Assembly: GCA_964036275.1 (NCBI GenBank)
Contig: OZ038435.1
Span: 13,431,634 to 13,495,633, forward strand
Source of the DNA: Litoditis marina
Taxonomy: Eukaryota > Nematoda > Chromadorea > Rhabditida > Rhabditidae
Length of the DNA stretch: 64,000 nucleotides
Direction: 5' to 3'
Below the pieces are notes generated by a model, which made no database searches, was not told the DNA's origin, and saw only the letters and a list, made by a program, of their open reading frames with translations. Numbering within the stretch: the stretch's first letter is position 1; every line of letters begins with the position of its first letter. Made by a program: the position numbers and the translations under genes. This document shows positions 1 to 12,949 of this stretch, one piece after another.

Positions 1-2730
1 ATGATTTTTGCCCTACGTGCGAATTAGTGTCCAAACTCGATATTTTTGAACTCCCCATATTTGTAGGGACTCAAAAATGTTTATCTCATTTGCATAAGTA
101 GAAACAGCTCCAAAATAATCGAGTGGCGTTGCTAACCAAAAACACAGCCAAATTGACGTGAATCGAGTTACAATTTTTGTCCTACGTGAGAATTAGTGTC
201 CAAACTCGACATTTTTGAATTCCTCGTATTTGTAGAGACTCAAAAATGCTTATCTTATTTGCATAAGTTAAAACAGCACCGAAATAATCGAGTGGTGTTG
301 CTAACCAAAAACACAGCCAAATTGACGTGAATCGAGTTACGGTTTTCGCTTTACGTGAGAGTGAGTGTTCAAACTGGATATTTCTGAACTCCCCATACTT
401 GTAGAGACTCAGAAATGTTTATCTTATTTGCATAAGTTGAAACAGCTCCGAAATAATCGAGTGGCGTTGCTAACCAGAAACACAGCCAAAATGACGTGAA
501 ACGAGTTACGATTTTTGCCCTACGTGAGAATTAGTGTCCAAACTCGATATTTTTGAACTCCCCATATTCGAAGAAACTCAAAAATGTTTATCTTATTTGC
601 ATAACTTGAAACATCTCCGAAATAATCGAGTGGTGTCGCTAACCAAAAACACAGCCAAATTGACGTGAAACGAGTTATGATTTTTGCCCTACGTGCGAAT
701 TAGTGTCCAAACTCGATATTTTTGAACTCCCCATATTTGTAGAGACTCAAAAATGTTTATCTCATTTGCATAAGTATAAACAGCTAAAAAATAATCGAGT
801 GGCGTTGCTAACCAAAAACACAGCCAAATTGACGTGAATCGAGTTACGATTTTTGTCCTACGTGAGAATTAGTGTCCAAACTCGATATTTCTGAACTCCC
901 CATACTTGTAGAGACTCAAAAATGTTTATCTTATTTGCATAAATTGAAACAGCTCCGAAATAATCGAGTGGTGTCGCTAACCAAAAACACAGCCAAATTG
1001 ACGTGAATCGAGTTACGGTTTTCGCTTTACGTGAGAATGAGTGTTCAAACTGGATATTTCTGAACTCCCCATACTTGTAGAGACTCAAAAATGTTTATCT
1101 TATTTGCATAAGTTGAAACAGCTCCGAAATAATCGAGTGGTGTTGCTAACCAGAAACACAGCCAAATTGACGTGAATCGAGTTATGATTTTCGCTTCATG
1201 TGAGAATGAGTGTTCAAACTGGATATTTCTGAACTCCCCATACTTGTAGAGACTCAAAAATGTTTATCTTATTTGCATAAGTTGAAACAGCTCCGAAATA
1301 ATCGAGTGGTGTTGCTAACCATAAACACAGCCAAATTGACGTGAAAGGAGTTATGATTTTCGCTTCATGTGAGAATGAGTGTTTAAACTGGATATTTCTG
1401 AACTCCCCATACTTGTAGATACTCAAAAATGTTTATCTCATTTGCATAAGTAGAAACAGCTCCGAAATAATTGGCTGGCGTTGCTAACCAAAAACACAGC
1501 CAAATTGACGTGAAACGAGTTATGATTTTTGCCCTACATGCGAATTAGTGTTCAAACTCGATATTTTTGAACTCCCCATATGTGTAGAGACTCAAAAATG
1601 TTTATCTTATTTGCATAAGTTGAAACAGCTCCGAAATAATCGAGTGGTGTTGCTAACCAAAAACACAGCCAAATTGACGTGAAACGAGTTATGATTTTTG
1701 CCCTACGTGCGAATTAGTGTTCAAACTCGATATTTTTGAACTCCCCATATGTGTAGAGACTCAAAAATGTTTATCTCATTTGCATAAGTTCAAACAGCTT
1801 CGAAATAATCGAGTGGTGTTGCTAACCAAAAACACAGCCAAATTGACGTGAAACGAGTTATGATTTTTGTCCTACGTGAGAATTAGTGTCCAAACTCGAT
1901 ATTTTTGAATTCCTCGTATTTGTAGAGACTCAAAAATGTTTATCTTATTTGCATAAGTTGAAACAGCTCCGAAATAATCGAGTGGTGTCGCTAACCAAAA
2001 ACACAGCCAAATTGACGTGAAACGAGTTATGATTTTTGCCCTACGTGCGAATTAGTGTTCAAACTCGATATTTTTGAACTCCCCATATGTGTAGAGACTC
2101 AAAAATGTTTATCTCATTTGCATAAGTTCAAACAGCTTCGAAATAATCGAGTGGTGTTGCTAACCAAAAACACAGCCAAATTGACGTGAAACGAGTTATG
2201 ATTTTTGTCCTACGTGAGAATTAGTGTCCAAACTCGATATTTTTGAATTCCTCGTATTTGTAGAGACTCAAAAATGTTTATCTTATTTGCATAAGTTTAA
2301 ACAGCACCGAAATACTCGAGTGGTGTTGCTAACCAAAAACACAGCCGAATTGACGTGAAACGAGTTATGATTTTCGCCCTACATGAGAATTAGTGCTCAA
2401 ACTGGATATTTCTGAACTCCCCGTACTTGTAGAGACTCAAAATTTTTTATCTTATTTGCAGAAGTTAAAATATCACCGTAATAATCGAGTGGTGTTGCTA
2501 ACCAAAAACACAGCCAAATTGACGTGAATCGAGTTACAATTTTCGCTTTACGTGAGAATGAGTGTTCAAACTGGATATTTCTGAACTCCCCGTACTTGTA
2601 GAGACTCAAATTTTTTTATCTTATTTGGATAAGTTAAAACAGCTCCGAAATAATCGAGTGGTGTTGCTAACCAAAAACACAGCCAAATTGACGTGAAACG
2701 AGTTACGATTTTTGCCCTACGTGAGAATTA

Positions 2731-5700
2731 GTGTTTAAACTGGATATTTCTGAACTCACCATACTTGTAGATACTCAAAAATGTTTATCTCATTTGCATA
2801 AGTAGAAACAGTTCCGAAATAATCGAGTGGCGTTGCTAACCAAAAACACAGCCAAATTGACGTGAATCGAGTTACGATTTTTGTCCTACGTGATAATTAG
2901 TGTCCAAACTCGATATTTTTGAATTCCCCGTATTTGTAGAGACTCAAAAATGTTTATCTTATTTACATAAGTTTAAACAGCACCGAAATACTCGAATGGT
3001 GTTGCTTACCAAAAACACAGCCAAATTGACGTGAATCGAGTTACGATTTTCGCTCTACGTGAGAATGAGGGTTCAAACTGGATATTTCTGAACTCCCCAT
3101 ACTTGTAGAGACTCAAAAATGTTTATCTCATTTGCATAAGTAGAAACAGCTCCGAAATAATCGAGTGGCGTTGCTAACCAAAAACACAGCCAAATTGACG
3201 TGAATCGAGTTACGATTTTCGCTCTACGTGAGAATGAGGGTTCAAACTGGATATTTCTGAACTCCCCATACTTGTAGATACTCAAAAATGTTTATCTCAT
3301 TTGCATAAGTAGAAACAGCTCCGAAATAATCGAGTGGCGTTGCTAACCAAAAACACAGCCAAATTGACGTGAATCGAGTTACGATTTTTGTCCTACGTGA
3401 TAATTAGTGTCCAAACTCGATATTTTTGAATTCCCCGTATTTGTAGAAACTCAAAAATGTTTATCTTATTTACATAAGTTTAAACAGCACCGAAATACTC
3501 GAATGGTGTTGCTTACCAAAAACACAGCCAAATTCAAATTGACGTGAATCGAGTTACGATTTTCGCTCTACGTGAGTATGAGGGTTCAAACTGGATATTT
3601 CTGAACTCCCCATACTTGTAGAGACTCAAAAATGTTTATCTTATTCGCATAAGTTGAAACAGCTCCGAAATAATTGGCTGGCGTTGCTAACCAAAAACAC
3701 AGCCAAATTGACGTGAAACGAGTTATGATTTTTGCCCTACATGCGAATTAGTGTTCAAACTCGATATTTTGAACTCCCCATATTTGTAGAGACTCAAAAA
3801 TGTTTATCTTATTTGCATAAGTTGAAACTGCTCCGAAATAATCGAGTGGTGTCGCTAACCAAAAACACAGCCGAATTGACGTGAAACGAGTTATGATTTT
3901 TGCCCTACGTGCGAATTAGTGTCCAAACTCGATATTTTCGAACTCCCCATATTTGTAGAGACTCAAAAATGTTTATCTTATTTGCAGAAGTTAAAACAGC
4001 ACCGAAATAATCGAGTGGTGTCGCGAACCAAAAACACAGCCAAATTGACGTGAAACGAGTTATGATTTTTGCCCTACGTGCGAATTAGTGTTCAAACTCG
4101 ATATTTCTGAACTCCCCGTACTTGTAGAGACTCAAATTTTTTTATCTTATTTGGATAAGTTAAAACAGCTCCGAAATAATCGAGTGGTGTTGCTAACCAA
4201 AAACACAGCCAAATTGACGTGAAACGAGTTACGATTTTTGCCCTACGTGAGAATTAGTGTTTAAACTGGATATTTCTGAACTCACCATACTTGTAGATAC
4301 TCAAAAATGTTTATCTCATTTGCATAAGTAGAAACAGTTCCGAAATAATCGAGTGGCGTTGCTAACCAAAAACACAGCCAAATTGACGTGAATCGAGTTA
4401 CGATTTTTGTCCTACGTGATAATTAGTGTCCAAACTCGATATTTTTGAATTCCCCGTATTTGTAGAGACTCAAAAATGTTTATCTTATTTACATAAGTTT
4501 AAACAGCACCGAAATACTCGAATGGTGTTGCTTACCAAAAACACAGCCAAATTCAAATTGACGTGAATCGAGTTACGATTTTCGCTCTACGTGAGAATGA
4601 GGGTTCAAACTGGATATTTCTGAACTCCCCATACTTGTAGAGACTCAAAAATGTTTATCTCATTTGCATAAGTAGAAACAGCTCCGAAATAATCGAGTGG
4701 CGTTGCTAACCAAAAACACAGCCAAATTGACGTGAATCGAGTTACGATTTTCGCTCTACGTGAGAATGAGGGTTCAAACTGGATATTTCTGAACTCCCCA
4801 TACTTGTAGATACTCAAAAATGTTTATCTCATTTGCATAAGTAGAAACAGCTCCGAAATAATCGAGTGGCGTTGCTAACCAAAAACACAGCCAAATTGAC
4901 GTGAATCGAGTTACGATTTTTGTCCTACGTGATAATTAGTGTCCAAACTCGATATTTTTGAATTCCCCGTATTTGTAGAAACTCAAAAATGTTTATCTTA
5001 TTTACATAAGTTTAAACAGCACCGAAATACTCGAATGGTGTTGCTTACCAAAAACACAGCCAAATTCAAATTGACGTGAATCGAGTTACGATTTTCGCTC
5101 TACGTGAGTATGAGGGTTCAAACTGGATATTTCTGAACTCCCCATACTTGTAGAGACTCAAAAATGTTTATCTTATTCGCATAAGTTGAAACAGCTCCGA
5201 AATAATTGGCTGGCGTTGCTAACCAAAAACACAGCCAAATTGACGTGAAACGAGTTATGATTTTTGCCCTACATGCGAATTAGTGTTCAAACTCGATATT
5301 TTCGAACTCCCCATATTTGTAGAGACTCAAAAATGTTTATCTTATTTGCATAAGTTGAAACTGCTCCGAAATAATCGAGTGGTGTCGCTAACCAAAAACA
5401 CAGCCGAATTGACGTGAAACGAGTTATGATTTTTGCCCTACATGCGAATTAGTGCTCAAACTCGATATTTTCGAACTCCCCATATTTGTAGAGACTCAAA
5501 AATGTTTATCTTATTTGCAGAAGTTAAAACAGCACCGAAATAATCGAGTGGTGTCGCGAACCAAAAACACAGCCAAATTGACGTGAAACGAGTTATGATT
5601 TTTGCCCTACGTGCGAATTAGTGTTCAAACTCGATATTTTTGAACTCCCCATATGTGTAGAGACTCAAAAATGTTTATCTCATTTGCATAAGTTAAAACA

Positions 5701-6955
5701 GCTTCGAAATAATCGAGTGGTGTTGCTAACCAAAAACACAGCCAAATTGACGTGAAACGAGTTATGATTTTTGTCCTACGTGATAATTAGTGTCCAAACT
5801 CGATATTTTTGAATTCCCCGTATTTGTAGAAACTCAAAAATGTTTATCTTATTTACATAAGTTTAAACAGCACCGAAATAATCGAGTGGTGTCGCGAACC
5901 AAAAACACAGCCAAATTGACGTGAAACGAGTTATGATTTTTGCCCTACGTGCGAATTAGTGTTCAAACTCGATATTTTTGAACTCCCCATATGTGTAGAG
6001 ACTCAAAAATGTTTATCTCATTTGCATAAGTAGAAACAGCTCCGAAATAATCGAGTGGCGTTGCTAACCAAAAACACAGCCAAATTGACGTGAATCGAGT
6101 TACGATTTTTGTCCTACGTGATAATTAGTGTCCAAACTCGATATTTTTGAATTCCCCGTATTTGTAGAAACTCAAAAATGTTTATCTTATTTACATAAGT
6201 TTAAACAGCACCGAAATACTCGAATGGTGTTGCTTACCAAAAACACAGCCAAATTCAAATTGACGTGAATCGAGTTACGATTTTCGCTCTACGTGAGTAT
6301 GAGGGTTCAAACTGGATATTTCTGAACTCCCCATACTTGTAGAGACTCAAAAATGTTTATCTTATTCGCATAAGTTGAAACAGCTCCGAAATAATTGGCT
6401 GGCGTTGCTAACCAAAAACACAGCCAAATTGACGTGAAACGAGTTATGATTTTTGCCCTACATGCGAATTAGTGTTCAAACTCGATATTTTGAACTCCCC
6501 ATATTTGTAGAGACTCAAAAATGTTTATCTTATTTGCATAAGTTGAAACTGCTCCGAAATAATCGAGTGGTGTCGCTAACCAAAAACACAGCCGAATTGA
6601 CGTGAAACGAGTTATGATTTTTGCCCTACATGCGAATTAGTGCTCAAACTCGATATTTTCGAACTCCCCATATTTGTAGAGACTCAAAAATGTTTATCTT
6701 ATTTGCAGAAGTTAAAACAGCACCGAAATAATCGAGTGGTGTCGCGAACCAAAAACACAGCCAAATTGACGTGAAACGAGTTATGATTTTTGCCCTACGT
6801 GCGAATTAGTGTTCAAACTCGATATTTTTGAACTCCCCATATGTGTAGAGACTCAAAAATGTTTATCTCATTTGCATAAGTTAAAACAGCTTCGAAATAA
6901 TCGAGTGGTGTTGCTAACCAAAAACACAGCCAAATTGACGTGAAACGAGTTATGA
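2731..6955. repeat. Higher-order block with 9-monomer periodicity and ~175-bp variant monomers
   Basis: Within the satellite, a segment starting near 2731 recurs near 4257. The offset is 1526 bp, which is 9 x 169 + 5. The excess is explained by a 6-bp tandem duplication (CAAATTCAAATTGACG instead of CAAATTGACG) near 3530 and a 1-bp deletion in GATATTTTGAACT near 3765. The segment at 3073 recurs at 4605 (offset 1532, the same plus a second CAAATT duplication near 4550). Further CAAATT-duplicated monomers occur near 5065 and 6250. Shared rare variants (TTACCAAAAACACAG, TAATTGGCTGGCG) support copying of multi-monomer units, as expected from unequal exchange. Confidence 0.75.
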
Positions 6956-7439
6956 TTTCTGTCCTACGTCAGAATTAGTGTCCAAACTCGATATTTTTGA
7001 ATTCCTCGTATTTGTAGAGACTCAAAAATGTTTATCTTATTTGCATAAGTTGAAACAGCTCCGAAATAATCGAGTGGTGTTGCTAACCAAAAACACAGCC
7101 AAATTGACGTGAATCGAGTTACAATTTTTGCTTTACGTGAGAATGAGTGTTCAAACTGGATATTTCTGAACCCCCCATACTTGTAGAGTCTCAAAAATGT
7201 TTATATTATTTGGATAAGTTGAAACAGCTCCAAAATAATCGAGTGGCGTTGCTAAGCAAAAACACAGCCAAATTGACGTGAATCGAGTTACGATTTTTGT
7301 CCTACGTGAGAATTAGTGTCCAAACTGGATATTTCTGAACTCCCCATACTTGTAGAGACTCAAAAATGTTTATATTATTTGCATAAGTTGAAACAGCTCC
7401 GAAATAATCGAGTGGTGTTGCTAACCAAAAACACAGCCA

Positions 7440-9300
7440 AATTGACGTGAAACGAGTTACGATTTTTGCCCTACATGCGAATTAGTGCTCAAACTCGATA
7501 TTTTCGAACTCCCCATATTTGTAGAGACTCAAAAATGTTTATCTTATTTGCATAAGTTGAAACAGCTCCGAAATAATCGAGTGGTGTTGCTAACCAAAAA
7601 CACAGCCAAATTGACGTGGAACGAGTTACGATTTTTGCCCTACATGCGAATTAGTGCTCAAACTCGATATTTTCGAACTCCCCATATTTGTAGAGACTCA
7701 AAAATGTTTATCTTATTTGCATAAGTTGAAACAGCTCCGAAATAATCGAGTGGTGTTGCTAACCAAAAACACAGCCGAATTGACGTGAAACGAGTTATGA
7801 TTTTTGCCCTACATGCGAATTAGTGCTCACACTCGATATTTTCGAACTCCCCATATTTGTAGAGACTCAAAAATGTTTATCTTGTTTGCAGAAGTTAAAA
7901 CAACACCGAAATAATCGAGTGGTGTTGCTAACCAAAAACACAGCCAAATTGACGTGAAACGAGTTATGATTTTTGCCCTACGTGCGAATTAGTGTCCAAA
8001 CTCGATATTTTTGAATTCCCCATCTTTGTAGAGACTCAAAAATGTTTATCTTTATTGCATAAATTGAAACAGCTCCGAAATAATCGAGTGTGCTAACCAA
8101 AAGCACAGCCAAATTGACGTGAAACGAGTTATGATTTTTGCCCTACATGCGAATCAGTGTTCAAACTCGATATTTTTGAACTCCCCATATTTGTAGAAAC
8201 TCAAAAATGTTTATCTTATTTGCATAAGTTGAAACAGCTCCGAAATAATCGAGTGGTGTTGCTAACCAAAAACACAGCCAAATTGACGTGGAACGAGTTA
8301 CGATTTTTGCCCTGCATGCGAATTAGTGCTCAAACTCGATATTTTCGAACTCCCCATATTTGTAGAGACTCAAAAATGTTTATCTTATTTGCATAAGTTG
8401 AAACAGCTCCGAAATAATCGAGTGGTGTTGCTAACCAAAAACACAGCCAAATTGACGTGGAACGAGTTATGATTTTTGCCCTACATGCGAATTAGTGTTC
8501 AAACTCGATATTTTTGAACTCCCCATATTTGTAGAGACTCAAAAATGTTCATCTTATTTGCATAAGTTGAAACAGCTCCGAAATAATCGAGTGGTGTTGC
8601 TAACCAAAAACACAGCCAAATTGACGTGGAACGAGTTATGATTTTTGCCCTACATGCGAATTAGTGTTCAAACTCGATATTTTTGAACTCCCCATATTTG
8701 TAGAGACTCAAAAATCTTCATCTTATTTGCATAGGTTGAAACAGCTCCGAAATAATCGAGTGGTGTTGCTAACCAAAAACACAGCCAAATTGACGTGAAA
8801 CGAGTTATGATTTTTGCCCTACGTGCGAATTAGTGTTCAAACTCGATATTTTTGAATTCCCCATATTTGTAGAGACTCACAAATGTTTATCTTATTTGTA
8901 TAAGTTGAAACAGCTCCGAAATAATCGAGTGGTGTTGCTAACCAAAAACACAGCCGAATTGACGTGAAACGAGTTATGATTTTTGCCCTACATGCGAATT
9001 AGTGTTCAAACTCGATATTTTTGAACTCCCCATATTTGTAGAGACTCAAAAATGTGTATCTTATTTGCATAAGTTGAAACAGCTCCGAAATAATCGAGTG
9101 GTGTTCTAACCAAAAACACAGCCAAATTGACGTGGAACGAGTTATGATTTTTGCCCTACATGCGAATTAGTGTTCAAACTCGATATTTTTGAACTCCCCA
9201 TATTTGTAGAGACTCAAAAATGTTTATCTTATTTGCATAAGTTGAAACAGCTCGAAATAATCGAGTGGTGTTGCTAACCAAAAACACAGCCAAATTGACG
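7440..9300. repeat. Satellite sub-block with CCCTACATGCGAATTAG monomers
   Basis: Most monomers here carry CCCTACATGCGAATTAG, and several carry GACGTGGAACGAG, in place of the usual CCTACGTGAGAAT and GACGTGAAACGAG. This combination opens short plus-strand reading frames at 7485-7724 and 8157-8396 that are absent elsewhere. A monomer near 8087 has a 4-bp deletion (GAGTGTGCTAACC). The same deletion with the same neighbouring CCCCATCTTTGTAGAG variant recurs near 12645, about 27 monomers away, so the two share ancestry. No coding function is inferred. Confidence 0.7.
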
Positions 9301-12300
9301 TGAATCGAGTTACGATTTTCGCTTTACGTGAGAATGAGTGTTCAAACTTGATATTTCTGAACTCCCCATACTTGTAGAGACTCAAAAATGTTTATGTTAT
9401 TTGCATAAGTTGAAACAGCTCCGAAATAATCGAGTGGTGTTGCTAACCAGAAACACAGCCAAATTGACGTGAATCGAGTTACGATTTTCGCTTTACGTGA
9501 GAATGAGTGTTCAAACTTGATATTTCTGAACTCCCCATACTTGTAGAGACTCAAAAATGTTTATCTTATTTGCATAAGTTGAAACAGCTCCGAAATAATC
9601 GAGTGGTGTTGCTAACCAAAAACACAGCCAAATTGACGTGAAACGAGTTACTTTTTTTGCCCTACGTGAGAATTAGTGTCCAAACTTGATATTTCTGAAC
9701 TCTCCATACTCGTAGAGACTCAAAAATGTTTATCTTATTTGCATAAGTTGAAACAGCTCCGAAATAATCGAGTGGTGTTGCTAACCAGAAACACAGCCAA
9801 AATGACGTGAATCGAGTTACGATTTTCGCTTTACGTGAGAATGAGTGTTCAAACTTGATATTTCTGAACTCCCCATACTTGTAGAGACTCAAAAATGTTT
9901 ATCTTATTTGCATAAGTTGAAACAGCTCCGAAATAATCGAGTGGTGTTGCTAACCAGAAACACAGCCAAAATGACGTGAAACGAGTTACTTTTTTTGCCC
10001 TACGTGAGAATTAGTGTTCAAACTCGATACTTTTGAACTCCCCATACTTGTAGAGACTCAGAAATGTTTATCTTATTTGCATAAGTTGAAACAGCTCCGA
10101 AATAATCGAGTGGTGTTGCTAACCAAAAACACAGCCAAATTGACGTGAATCGAGTTACGATTTTCGCTTTACGTGAGAATGAGTGTTCAAACTTGATATT
10201 TCTGAACTCCCCATACTTGTAGAGACTCGAAAATGTTTATCTTATTTGAATAAATTGAAACAGCTCCGAAATAATCGAGTGGTGTTGCTAACCAAAAACA
10301 CAGCCAAATTGACGTGAATCGAGTTACGATTTTCGCTTTACGTGAGAATGAGTGTTCAAACTTGATATTTCTGAACTCCCCATACTTGTAGAGACTCGAA
10401 AATGTTTATCTTATTTGAATAAATTGAAACAGCTCCGAAATAATCGAGTGGTGTTGCTAACCAAAAACACAGCCAAATTGACGTGAAACGAGTTATTATT
10501 TTTGTCCTACGTGAGAATGAGTGTCCAAACTTGATATTTTTGAACTCCCCATATTTGTAGAGACTCAAAAATGTTTATCTTATTTGCATAAGTTGAAACA
10601 GCTCTGAAATAATCGAGTGGTGTTGCTAACCAAAAACACAGCCAAATTGACGTGAAACGAGTTATTATTTTTGTCCTACGTGAGAATGAGTGTCCAAACT
10701 CGATACTTTTGAACTCCCCATACTCGTAGAGACTCAAAAATGTTTATCTTATTTGCATAAGTTGAAACAGCTCCGAAATAATCGAGTGGCGTTGCTAACC
10801 AGAAACACAGCCAAAATGACGTGAAACGAGTTATGATTTTTGTCCTACGTGAGAATTAGTGTCCAAACTCGATATTTTTGAATTCCTCGTATTTGTAGAG
10901 ACTCAAAAATGTTTATCTTATTTGCATAACTTGAAACATCTCCGAAATAATCGAGTGGTGTCGCTAACCAAAAACACAGCCAAATTGACGTGAAACGAGT
11001 TATGATTTTTGTCCTACGTGAGAATGAGTGTCCAAACTTGATATTTTTGAACTCCCCATATTTGTAGAGACTCAAAAATGTTTATCTTATTTGCATAAGT
11101 TGAAACAGCTCTGAAATAATCGAGTGGTGTTGCTAACCAAAAACACAGCCAAATTGACGTGAAACGAGTTATTATTTTTGTCCTACGTGAGAATGAGTGT
11201 CCAAACTGGATATTTCTGAACTCCCCATACTCGTAGAGACTCAAAAATGTTTATCTTATTTGCATAAGTTGAAACAGCTCCGAAATAATCGAGTGGTGTT
11301 GCTAACCAGAAACACAGCCAAAATGACGTGAAACGAGTTACTTTTTTTGCCCTACGTGAGAATTAGTGTCCAAACTCGATACTTTTGAACTCCCCATACT
11401 TGTAGAGACTCAGAAATGTTTATCTTATTTGCATAAGTTGAAACAGCTCCGAAATAATCGAGTGGCGTTGCTAACCAGAAACACAGCCAAAATGACGTGA
11501 AACGAGTTATGATTTTTGTCCTACGTGAGAATTAGTGTCCAAACTCGATATTTTTGAATTCCTCGTATTTGTAGAGACTCAAAAATGTTTATCTTATTTG
11601 CATAACTTGAAACATCTCCGAAATAATCGAGTGGTGTCGCTAACCAAAAACACAGCCAAATTGACGTGAATCGAGTTACGGTTTTCGCTTTACGTGAGAA
11701 TGAGTGTTCAAACTGGATATTTCTGAACTCCCCATACTTGTAGAGACTCAGAAATGTTTATCTTATTTGCATAAGTTGAAACAGCTCCGAAATAATCGAG
11801 TGGCGTTGCTAACCAGAAACACAGCCAAAATGACGTGAAACGAGTTATGATTTTTGTCCTACGTGAGAATTAGTGTCCAAACTCGATATTTTTGAATTCC
11901 TCGTATTTGTAGATACTCAAAAATGTTTATATCATTTGCATAAGTAGAAACAGCTCCAAAATAATCGAGTGGTGTCGCTAACCAAAAACACAGCCAAATT
12001 GACGTGAAACGAGTTATGATTTTTGTCCTACGTGAGAATTAGTGTCCAAACTCGATATTTTTGAATTCCTCGTATTTGTAGATACTCAAAAATGTTTATC
12101 TCATTTGCATAAGTAGAAACAGCTCCAAAATAATCGAGTGGCGTTGCTAACCAAAAACACAGCCAAATTGACGTGAATCGAGTTACGATTTTTGTCCTAC
12201 GTGAGAATTAGTGTCCAAACTCGATATTTCTGAACTCCCCATACTTGTAGAGAATCAAAAATGTTTATCTTATTTGCATAACTTGAAACATCTCCGAAAT

Positions 12301-12949
12301 AATCGAGTGGTGTCGCTAACCAAAAACACAGCCAAATTGACGTGAATCGAGTTACGATTTTTGTCCTACGTGAGAATTAGTGTCCAAACTCGATATTTCT
12401 GAACTCCCCATACTTGTAGAGAATCAAAAATGTTTATCTTATTTGCATAACTTGAAACATCTCCGAAATAATCGAGTGGTGTCGCTAACCAAAAACACAG
12501 CCAAATTGACGTGAATCGAGTTACGATTTTTGTCCTACGTGAGAATTAGTGTCCAAACTCGACATTTTTGAATTCCCCATCTTTGTAGAGACTCAAAAAT
12601 GTTTATCTTATTTGCATAAATTGAAACAGCTCCGAAATAATCGAGTGTGCTAACCAAAAACACAGCCAAATTGACGTGAAACGAGTTATGATTTTTGCCC
12701 TACGTGCGAATTAGTGTTCAAACTCGACATTTCTGAATTCCTCGTATTTGTAGAGAATCAAAAATGTTTATCTTATTTGCATAACTTGAAACATCTCCGA
12801 AATAATCGAGTGGTGTCGCTAACCAAAAACACAGCCAAATTGACGTGAATCGAGTTACGATTTTTGTCCTACGTGAGAATTAGTGTCCAAACTCGATATT
12901 TCTGAACTCCCCATACTTGTAGAGAATCAAAAATGTTTATCTTATTTGC

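Noticed and set aside
7485..8396. Plus-strand 79-codon frames at 7485-7724 and 8157-8396
   Set aside because: They arise from monomers with the ACATGCGAATTAG and GTGGAACGAG variants that remove stops. Same satellite sequence, no separate support.
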